Positions 57,412 through 64,000 of a stretch of DNA of 64,000 nt are shown here, in pieces. Both the position numbers and the translations under genes were made by a program. The stretch comes from JAOPZW01 sp036379935 (GTDB lineage Bacteria > Actinomycetota > Thermoleophilia > Solirubrobacterales > Solirubrobacteraceae): contig DASVFT010000092.1 of the NCBI GenBank assembly GCA_036379935.1, positions 1 to 64,000 on the forward strand. Direction: 5' to 3'. The notes below the pieces were generated by a model that was not told the origin of the DNA, did no database searches, and saw only the letters and a program-made list of their open reading frames with translations. Every line of letters starts with the position of its first letter. Position 1 is the stretch's first letter.

Positions 57412-59415
57412 ATGCAGACCTCCGCGTGGCTCATCCTGCTCTTCCCGCTCGCCGGCACGCTGGTCAACGCGCTCGGCTTCCGGGTCCTGCCCGGCAAGGC
57501 GGTGGGCTGGATCGGCACCGCCGCGATCGCCGCCGCCTTCGTCTGCTCGGTCCTGGCCTTCCTCGCCCTCCAGGATCGCGGCGAGGAGCACCGGCAGGTC
57601 GTCTACGTCGCGTGGGACTACGCCAACACGGTCGGCGTCGACGGCAAGCTCTCGCTCCTCGTCGATCCGCTGAGCATCTTCATGGCGCTGGTGGTGACCG
57701 GCGTGTCGACGCTGATCCACCTCTACTCGGTCGCCTACCTGTGGAGCGATCGCGGCTACGCGCGCTTCTTCGCGTACCTGAACTTCTTCGTCTTCTCGAT
57801 GCTCGTGCTCGTGCTGGCGGGCAACTTCCTGCTGCTCATCGTCGGCTGGGCCTTCGTGGGCGCCGCCTCCTACCTGCTCATCTCCTTCTGGTACCGGCGC
57901 ACCACCGCCACCTCGGCGGGGATCAAGGCCTTCGTCATCAACGTCGTGGGCGACGCCGGCCTGGTGCTCGGCACGTTCTTCATCTTCCGCCACTCGCACA
58001 CGCTGGACTTCCTGGGCACCTTCGACTCGGCCTCCAAGGACTTCGCCTCCCACAACGGCGCGCTGACCGCCGGGCTGCTCCTGCTCCTGGTCGGCGCCTT
58101 CGCCAAGTCGGCCCAGGTCCCGCTGCACACGTGGCTCCCGGACGCCATGGAGGGCCCGACGCCGGTCTCGGCCCTCATCCACGCCGCGACGATGGTGACC
58201 GCCGGCGTCTACCTCATCGCGCGCATGCACCCGTTGTTCGAGCTCTCGGACACCGCCGCGCTGGTGGGCGCCATCGTCGGGTGCGCGACGCTGCTGATCG
58301 CGGGGACGATCGGCTTGGCCGTGACCGACCTCAAGCGCGTCATCGCCTACTCGACGATGTCGCAGATCGGCTACATGATCATGGGCGTCAGCGCCGGCGC
58401 CTACGTGGCCGGGCACTTCCACCTCATGACGCACGCCTTCTTCAAGGCGCTGCTGTTCATGGCCGCCGGCTCGGTCATCGCGGCGATGGCCGGCGAGCAG
58501 TCGCTGGACCGCATGCGCGGCTTCAGGCGCGCGCTGCCCTTCACCTACGCGTGCTTCGTCATCGGCGGGCTCGCGCTGTCGGCCGTGCCGCCCTTCTCGG
58601 GCTTCTTCTCCAAGGACGAGATCCTCGGCGACATCGCCTCGCGCGGCGGCGGCTGGTGGGTCTTCTACGTCCTGGGCTACGTCGGCGCCTTCCTCACCGC
58701 CCTCTACACGTGGCGGATGATCTTCCGAGCCTTCTGGGGCGAGCCCTCGCCCGAGGCGCGCGAGCTCGAGGAGGGTCACCTGCATCACGCCGACGCGCCG
58801 TTCAACCCGGCCACGGGTGAGATCGAGGACACCGACGTCGGCTTCCCGGGGCCCGAGCACCACATCGCCGAGCGCGCGCCCGAGATGCGCATCGCGATGA
58901 GCGTGCTCGCGGTCCTGGCCGTGGCCGGCGGCGTCGTGCAGGTCCCGTTCGTCACCAACTGGCTGGAGCACTTCCTGGACCCGAGCTTCGCCGACTCGCG
59001 CTTCGGCGCCGGGCCCAGCGACACCCTGACCGTGATCGGCATGGTCGTCGCCGTCGTCGTGGCCGCGGCTGGCATCTCCACCGCCTACCTCGTCTGGGTC
59101 GCGCGGCCGGGCACGGCCGAGCGCGTCCGCGAGCGCTTCGCCCCGCTGCACCGGCTGTTCGTCAACAGGTGGTACTTCGACGAGCTGATCGACCTGCTCG
59201 TCGTGCGGCCCTTCGCCTGGCTCGGGCGCTTCGGCCAGCAGACCTTCGAGCGCGTGATCGTCAACGGCCTGCTCGTCGGCGGGACCACGAACATCGTCAA
59301 GGCCGGCTCTGCCGCCGCGCGGGCGCTGCAGAACGGCTTCCTGCGCGCCTACGCCGCCGTGCTCGTGCTGGGCATGGTCGCCATGGCCCTCTACTTCCTG
59401 ATCCAGAGCACATGA
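57412..59415 (+). CDS. nuoL: NADH-quinone oxidoreductase subunit L
   Basis: The 667-residue antiporter-like subunit has the Lys/His-rich core KSAQVPLHTWLPDAMEGPTPVSALIHAATMVTAG and DLKRVIAYSTMSQIGYM. An inserted loop near residue 465 (GHLHHADAPFNPATGEIEDT, then PEHHIAERAPEM) is His/Glu-rich. The C-terminal lateral helix follows. ATG 57412 lies 5 nt after nuoK. Confidence 0.95.
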   Translation: MQTSAWLILLFPLAGTLVNALGFRVLPGKAVGWIGTAAIAAAFVCSVLAFLALQDRGEEHRQVVYVAWDYANTVGVDGKLSLLVDPLSIFMALVVTGVSTLIHLYSVAYLWSDRGYARFFAYLNFFVFSMLVLVLAGNFLLLIVGWAFVGAASYLLISFWYRRTTATSAGIKAFVINVVGDAGLVLGTFFIFRHSHTLDFLGTFDSASKDFASHNGALTAGLLLLLVGAFAKSAQVPLHTWLPDAMEGPTPVSALIHAATMVTAGVYLIARMHPLFELSDTAALVGAIVGCATLLIAGTIGLAVTDLKRVIAYSTMSQIGYMIMGVSAGAYVAGHFHLMTHAFFKALLFMAAGSVIAAMAGEQSLDRMRGFRRALPFTYACFVIGGLALSAVPPFSGFFSKDEILGDIASRGGGWWVFYVLGYVGAFLTALYTWRMIFRAFWGEPSPEARELEEGHLHHADAPFNPATGEIEDTDVGFPGPEHHIAERAPEMRIAMSVLAVLAVAGGVVQVPFVTNWLEHFLDPSFADSRFGAGPSDTLTVIGMVVAVVVAAAGISTAYLVWVARPGTAERVRERFAPLHRLFVNRWYFDELIDLLVVRPFAWLGRFGQQTFERVIVNGLLVGGTTNIVKAGSAAARALQNGFLRAYAAVLVLGMVAMALYFLIQST

Positions 59416-59470
59416 CAGCGCGTCATTGCTCGACCATCGCTACGCCGCATCCCGAACGCGAGCCCTCGCG

Positions 59471-60958
59471 ATGAACCTCACGGTCCTGCTCTGGCTCCCC
59501 CTTGCCGTCGCGGTCGCGAGCCTCGTCCTCCCGGCCGCCGAGGCCCGCCTCGGCGCGCTGCTCGGCTCGCTCGCCACGCTCGTCTACGCGGTCGTGATGC
59601 TCTTGAAGTTCGACGGCGGCAAGCAGGGGCTGCAGTTCGTGATCGACCGGGCGTGGATCTCCGAGCTGGGCATCCACTACAAGCTCGGCGTCGACGGGCT
59701 GAACCTGTTTTTGATCGTGCTGGCCACGATCCTCTTCTTCGCCACCGTCGCGTGGTCGGCCCTGCGCGAGTGGGAGCGCCCGCGCCTGTTCTACCTGTGG
59801 CTGGGCCTGGCCGAGACCGGGGTCCTCGGCGCGCTCATGGCCCAGGACCTCGCGCTGTTCGTGATCTTCTTCGACCTCATGCTCGTGCCCTTCCTGTTCC
59901 TGGGCGGCGGGTGGGGCGAGACGCCAAATCGCGTGGCGAGCATGGTCAAGCTCTTCATCTACACGCTGGTCGGCTCGCTGCTCATGCTCGCGGCCGCGGT
60001 GGCCACGGGTGTGCTGGCGCCGGGCGACAGCGTGACCTTCGACCTCGCTCAGCTGGCCGCGCGCCGGCTGCCCACCGGCTCGCAGGACTGGATCTTTTTG
60101 TGCTTCGCGGCCGCCTTCCTGGTCAAGATGCCCGCCTTCCCGCTGCACGGCTGGATGCCGGACGGCTACAAGGCCATGCCCCTGCCGGTGCTCGCCGTCT
60201 TCTCCGGCATCCTCTCGAAGGTCGCGGCCTACGGCTTCCTGCGCGTGGCGCTCCCCCTCTATCCCGACGCCGCGGTGCACTATCAGGAGCTCGTGCTGCT
60301 CGTGGCGCTGGCCTCGATCCTCTACGGCTCGGTGCTGGCCTTCACGACGCCCGACGCGCGCCTGATCCTGGGCTATTCGTCGGTCGCCCAGCTGGGCTTC
60401 ATCACGCTGGGCATCTTCTCGCTGCAGGACACCGGCGCCCAGGGCGCGCTGCTCCAGGCGGTCAACCACGGTCTCGTGGTGGCGCCCGCCTTCCTCATCT
60501 GCGCGCTGCTGGCCGCGCGGGCCGGCGGGTCGGAGGACATCCGCGACATGGGCGGGATGGCGTTCCGCGCGCCCGTGCTCGCCGCCCTCTTCCTCATCGT
60601 CGCGCTGGCCAACCTCGCGATGCCGGGCTCGTCGAACTTCGTGGGCGAGTTCCTCATCCTGCTCGGCGTCTTCAACGCGAAGATCGTGGTCGCGATCGTC
60701 GCCTTCACGGGCGTGGTCCTGGCCAGCGTCTACACGCTGCGTCTCTACGTGCGCGCGATGCACAACCGCGTCGGCCCGCGCGTGACGCCGCGCGAGATCT
60801 CGCTCACCGACGGGCTCGTGCTGGCGCCGCTCGTGGCGCTGATCGTCGCCTTCGCCCTCTACCCGCAGGTCGCGCTGCGCAAGAGCGAGAGCTCGGTCAG
60901 GGCCTCGATCCGCGACGCCAGCGCCCTGACGCAGCCGCCCCGCGAGGCGTCGCGGTGA
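59471..60958 (+). CDS. nuoM: NADH-quinone oxidoreductase subunit M
   Basis: The 495-residue antiporter-like subunit shows KMPAFPLHGWMPDGYKAMPLPVLAVFSGILSKVAAYG with conserved Lys/His and the Glu helix region. ATG 59471 gives the normal N-terminus MNLTVLLWLPLAVAVA. The 55-nt gap after nuoL is the widest in the operon. Confidence 0.95.
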   Translation: MNLTVLLWLPLAVAVASLVLPAAEARLGALLGSLATLVYAVVMLLKFDGGKQGLQFVIDRAWISELGIHYKLGVDGLNLFLIVLATILFFATVAWSALREWERPRLFYLWLGLAETGVLGALMAQDLALFVIFFDLMLVPFLFLGGGWGETPNRVASMVKLFIYTLVGSLLMLAAAVATGVLAPGDSVTFDLAQLAARRLPTGSQDWIFLCFAAAFLVKMPAFPLHGWMPDGYKAMPLPVLAVFSGILSKVAAYGFLRVALPLYPDAAVHYQELVLLVALASILYGSVLAFTTPDARLILGYSSVAQLGFITLGIFSLQDTGAQGALLQAVNHGLVVAPAFLICALLAARAGGSEDIRDMGGMAFRAPVLAALFLIVALANLAMPGSSNFVGEFLILLGVFNAKIVVAIVAFTGVVLASVYTLRLYVRAMHNRVGPRVTPREISLTDGLVLAPLVALIVAFALYPQVALRKSESSVRASIRDASALTQPPREASR

Positions 60959-62475
60959 TCGCCGCCGCCAAAGGGCCGCATGTCGACTGGGCGGGGCTCT
61001 CGCCTCTGCTCGCGCTGCTGGGCAGCGCGACCATCGTGCTCCTCTTCGGGCTGCTGCGCCCGCGTGTCGTGCGCGAGATGCTCGTGCCGCTCCTGGCCCT
61101 CGCGGGCTTCGGGCTGACCATCGGGCTGGGCATCTGGCAGCACGGCGAGCAGAAGGACCTGATCGCGGGCGCGCTGCGGCTGGACGACCTCACGAACGTC
61201 CTGTCCTACGTCTTCTGCGCGGGCGGGGCCGCCGCGGTGCTGCTGTCGTGGCGCGCGGTGGCGCCGCGCGAGGCGGCCCACGGCGAGTACTACGCGCTGC
61301 TGCTGACCTCGGCCGCCGGCATGTGGGTGCTGGTGGCGGCGCAGAACCTCGTGTCGCTGTTCCTCGGCCTCGAGCTGCTCTCGATCCCGCTCTACGTGCT
61401 GTGCGCCACCGAGATGCGCCGCGCCACCTCGCTCGAGGCGGGCCTGAAGTACCTCATCATCGGCTCGGTCGGCTCGGCCACGCTGGTCTACGGCCTGGCC
61501 TTCGTGTACGGCGCCACCGGCTCGACGGACTTCGCGGGCATCGCGCGCGGCCTTGACGACGTGGCCACCGACCCGCTGCTGCTGACCGGCATCGCGCTCA
61601 CCGTGGCCGGCCTGGGCTTCAAGGCGTCGGTCGCGCCGTTCCACCAGTGGACGCCCGACGTCTACGAGGGCGCCCCCACCCCGGTGACCGCCTTCATGGC
61701 CGTGGCGACCAAGGCCGCGGCCTTCGGCGCCATCCTGCGGCTGTTCGACGTCGCCCTGCTGGACACCACCGCCGACTGGGGGCCGGCCCTGGCGGCGCTG
61801 GCCACCATCACGATCGGAGTCGGGAACGTCGGCGCGCTGGGCCAGAGCTCGCTCAAGCGGCTGCTGGCGTGGTCGTCGGTCGCCCAGGCGGGCTACATGC
61901 TGGCCGGCGTCGTCGTCGCCACCCGCCTGGGCGTGCAGGCCACGGTGTTCTACCTCGGCGTCTACCTGCTCATGAACGTGGCCGCGTTCGCGGTCATCGT
62001 CATCCGCGAGCGCGAGACCGGGCTGGGCGACGACATCGCGTCGGTCCAGGGCCTGGGCGCCGAGCGCCCGCTGCTGGCCATGGCGATGACGGTCGCGATG
62101 CTGGGGCTGGCCGGGATCCCCGCGACGGCCGGCTTCATCGGCAAGTTCTATTTGATCGACGCGGCCGTGGCCGGCGACTACGCGTGGCTCGGCGTCGTCA
62201 TCGTCGTCGGGTCGATGGTGTCGCTCGCCTACTACCTGAAGGTGATCGCCGCGATGTGGATGCAGGACGCGCCCGCGCCCACGACGGCGCTGGCCCCTCT
62301 GGCGCACCCGGTGATGGCCGGCGGCTCGCCCGAGGCCGATGCGCCGCGCGTGCAGCCCGAGACGTGGTTCGTGGCCATCCTCTTCGGCGCGGCCACGCTG
62401 GTCTTCGGCATCGTCCCCTCGCCGCTCTTCGACCTGGCGATCGACGCCGGTCGCTCGTTCTCCGGGCTGTTCTAG
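60955..62475 (+). CDS. nuoN: NADH-quinone oxidoreductase subunit N
   Basis: The 506-residue antiporter-like subunit has GFKASVAPFHQWTPDVYEGAPTPVTAFMAVATKAAAF and LKRLLAWSSVAQAGYMLAG. GTG 60955 overlaps the nuoM stop (GTGA). It is last in the operon. Confidence 0.95.
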   Translation: MIAAAKGPHVDWAGLSPLLALLGSATIVLLFGLLRPRVVREMLVPLLALAGFGLTIGLGIWQHGEQKDLIAGALRLDDLTNVLSYVFCAGGAAAVLLSWRAVAPREAAHGEYYALLLTSAAGMWVLVAAQNLVSLFLGLELLSIPLYVLCATEMRRATSLEAGLKYLIIGSVGSATLVYGLAFVYGATGSTDFAGIARGLDDVATDPLLLTGIALTVAGLGFKASVAPFHQWTPDVYEGAPTPVTAFMAVATKAAAFGAILRLFDVALLDTTADWGPALAALATITIGVGNVGALGQSSLKRLLAWSSVAQAGYMLAGVVVATRLGVQATVFYLGVYLLMNVAAFAVIVIRERETGLGDDIASVQGLGAERPLLAMAMTVAMLGLAGIPATAGFIGKFYLIDAAVAGDYAWLGVVIVVGSMVSLAYYLKVIAAMWMQDAPAPTTALAPLAHPVMAGGSPEADAPRVQPETWFVAILFGAATLVFGIVPSPLFDLAIDAGRSFSGLF

Positions 62476-62502
62476 GACGGCCCGAACGGGTAGCCCCACG
62501 GC

Positions 62503-62709
62503 ATGGCAGACGACCGCGACTCGCCCCCGAGCGAGGATCCCCGCGAGACGGCCAGCAGCGACCAGAACGCCGAGGAGAACCCCGCTGGCGCCACGCCGCG
62601 CGAGGGCCGGCCCGCCGATCGCGGGCCCTCGCCCGATGCGCCCGCCACCTCGCACGAGGACGAGGGCGGACCCGGCCAGGCCACGGGCAACCCGCGCGCC
62701 GCTGGTTAG
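62503..62709 (+). CDS. Small disordered acidic protein
   Basis: The 68-residue sequence is almost entirely Asp, Glu, Pro, Ser, Gly and Ala (MADDRDSPPSEDPRETASSD, EDEGGPGQATGNPRAAG), with no hydrophobic core. It lies 27 nt after nuoN on the same strand. Composition resembles small disordered proteins common in actinobacteria. It may be real, but no ribosome site is clear. Confidence 0.4.
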   Translation: MADDRDSPPSEDPRETASSDQNAEENPAGATPREGRPADRGPSPDAPATSHEDEGGPGQATGNPRAAG

Positions 62710-62786
62710 GCCCCACCCCGCAGACCGCCGCGAACCTATCCGAACGGGTGGGAGCCGATCGCCCCACCGCGTATACGGTGCCGCGC

Positions 62787-63866
62787 ATGGGCAAGGAAGC
62801 TGTTGCAATCCTCGCGGTGGTCGCGGTGCTCGGATGCGTCGCGGCACCGGCGTCAGCGTCGGACGAGCTGGCGCACTGGGCCTTCGACGAGGGCGCTGGC
62901 CAGGTGGCCGCTGACGCCACCGCACACGCCAACGACGGCCAGCTCGGCGCGACCAGCGGGCCCGACGCCGACGATCCCGCCTGGATCGCCGGCCACGACG
63001 GCGGCCGCGCCCTGGCCTTCGACGGCTCGGAGTACGTGGCCGTCGCCGACACGTCGCTCCTCGAGCCCGCCCATGTCGCGGTCGACGCCTGGGTGCGCAA
63101 CGCAGGCTCGCCGGGTCGCTGGCGCTACGTCCTGTCCAAGGGCTCGCTGGCCTGCGACCGCAGCGCGTACGGCCTCTACTCGGGCTGGGCCGGCGGCATG
63201 TCGTTCTACGTCTCGAGCACCACGCACTACACGATCTCGCCCGAGGTCCCGCGCTGGCGGATCTGGGACGGCGCGTGGCATCACGTCGTGGGCACCTACG
63301 ACGGCCAGAGCGTGCGGCTCTACGTCGACGGCGCGCAGGTCGGCGACGGCACGCCGGCCACCTTCCCGATCGCCTACGGCATCGGCAGCAAGGGCGTCTA
63401 CCTGGGCATCTACCGTGGCTCGTGCTCGCTGGGCTTCAAGGGCGCCATCGACGATGTGCACGTGTGGAGCGACGCTCCGCCCCAGCCCGGACCGCCACTG
63501 CCGCCCATCGACCCGGAGCCCGGCACCCCGACGCAGATCGCGATCCCCGGCGGGGGTCAGGCTTCGACCAACCCGGCCCAGAACGTCCTGAGCTCCGGCG
63601 CGCGCCGCTGCCTGCGCGTGAGCCTCAACCGCCGCACCGTCCCGCTGCACAAGCGCGTGCGCGTCGTCGCCACCGTGCGGCGCGGCAAGCAGCGCATGAT
63701 GGGCGTCCACGTCCTCGTGCGCGGCGCCGGCGTGACAGCGAGCGGCAAGACGAACGGCAGGGGCAGGGCCGGCATCCGGCTTCGCGCGCACAGGCGCGGT
63801 CACCTGACGGTCCGCGTCCGCGGCCAGCGGGCGAGCTGCCCGACGCAGACGGTCCGCGCTCGGTAG
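62787..63866 (+). CDS. Secreted LamG/concanavalin-like protein
   Basis: The 359-residue exported protein has a signal peptide (AVAILAVVAVLGCVAAPASA), a LamG-type jelly-roll domain (ELAHWAFDEGAG, ALAFDGSEYVAVADTSLL, WDGAWHHVVGTYDGQSVRLYVDGAQVGDG, GAIDDVHVWSDA), a Pro-rich linker (PPQPGPPLPPIDPEPGTP) and a basic Ig-like C-terminal domain. It probably binds carbohydrate or the cell surface. No catalytic residues are seen. Confidence 0.82.
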   Translation: MGKEAVAILAVVAVLGCVAAPASASDELAHWAFDEGAGQVAADATAHANDGQLGATSGPDADDPAWIAGHDGGRALAFDGSEYVAVADTSLLEPAHVAVDAWVRNAGSPGRWRYVLSKGSLACDRSAYGLYSGWAGGMSFYVSSTTHYTISPEVPRWRIWDGAWHHVVGTYDGQSVRLYVDGAQVGDGTPATFPIAYGIGSKGVYLGIYRGSCSLGFKGAIDDVHVWSDAPPQPGPPLPPIDPEPGTPTQIAIPGGGQASTNPAQNVLSSGARRCLRVSLNRRTVPLHKRVRVVATVRRGKQRMMGVHVLVRGAGVTASGKTNGRGRAGIRLRAHRRGHLTVRVRGQRASCPTQTVRAR

Positions 63867-63900
63867 CGGCCGGCCCCCGCCCGCATGGCAGGATGCGCGG

Positions 63901-64000
63901 ATGCGCATCTCCGCACGGGCCGACTACGCGGTGCGCGCCGCGGTCGAGCTCGCGGCGGCCGGCGACGGCCCGACCAAGGGCGAGGCCATCGCTCACGCGC
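63901..64000 (+). CDS. Rrf2-family transcriptional regulator, N-terminus (cut by window edge)
   Basis: The first 33 residues, MRISARADYAVRAAVELAAA then GPTKGEAIAHA, match the start of Rrf2/IscR-type regulators (MRxSxxxDYAVRAxxxLA). The rest, including any Fe-S cysteines, lies outside the window. Confidence 0.8.
   Translation, partial: MRISARADYAVRAAVELAAAGDGPTKGEAIAHA

Overview
The window comes from a high-G+C actinobacterium. GTG starts, ATGA/GTGA overlaps, ECF sigma factors, STAS proteins and a 14-gene nuo operon are all typical. Several hypotheticals and the overall gene set suggest Thermoleophilia/Solirubrobacterales (Conexibacter-, Solirubrobacter- or Baekduia-like), but that lineage call is an inference. 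Most of the window is ordinary chromosome, interrupted by two small tRNA-linked islands.

Layout. 1-5.9 kb: tRNA-Ser(GGA), a short tandem repeat, a DUF4395 membrane protein, an M29 aminopeptidase, a STAS protein, a universal stress protein, a secreted subtilase, tadA and tRNA-Ser(CGA). 5.8-10.05 kb: an integrative element in tRNA-Ser(CGA), bounded by a 21-bp direct repeat of the anticodon arm. It carries a DndB/DGQHR-like protein, a HipA/PI3-kinase-like protein, a small hypothetical, an Xre-type regulator and the 3' remnant of a tyrosine integrase. 10.3-19.5 kb: an acyl-CoA synthetase, a lipoprotein, and an alpha-glucan uptake and breakdown operon (binding protein, two permeases, debranching-type hydrolase, GH13 glucosidase, phosphofructokinase with a PPi-type signature). 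19.5-29.6 kb: hemolysin III, an acyl-CoA dehydrogenase, a DHA2 exporter, a gluconokinase-like FGGY kinase, a TetR regulator, an ECF sigma factor coupled to a cupin, a HhH-GPD protein and a NarL-type two-component system. 29.6-36.4 kb: a liv-type ABC transporter with an amidase, divergent from a LacI-family regulator, with a near-perfect palindrome between them. 36.4-41.2 kb: VapBC, secreted proteins, an ECF sigma/membrane anti-sigma pair and a cupin. 41.3-43.8 kb: a second, integrase-less island at tRNA-Arg(ACG), with an AbiEi/AbiEii-like toxin-antitoxin operon under a perfect palindrome, a Cys-rich STN-like protein and a truncated glnQ. 43.7-47.6 kb: three tRNAs (Arg-ACG, Ser-GCT, Ser-TGA), an ArsR-like regulator, a STAS protein, serS, a cytochrome c lipoprotein, a cupredoxin lipoprotein and a membrane protein. 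47.7-62.5 kb: complete nuoABCDEFGHIJKLMN. 62.5-64 kb: a small disordered protein, a secreted LamG protein and the start of an Rrf2-family regulator.

How it fits together. Complex I is complete, with its Fe-S ligands visible in B, E, F, G and I. The sugar operon encodes uptake, debranching, hydrolysis and an early glycolytic step. The liv operon pairs an amino-acid-type importer with an amidase, so its substrate may be an amide or acylated amino acid. All four standard serine tRNA isoacceptors lie in the window together with serS, and tadA lies with its expected substrate tRNA-Arg(ACG). The best candidates for undescribed biology are the 4.2-kb tRNA-Ser island and the 2.4-kb tRNA-Arg island.
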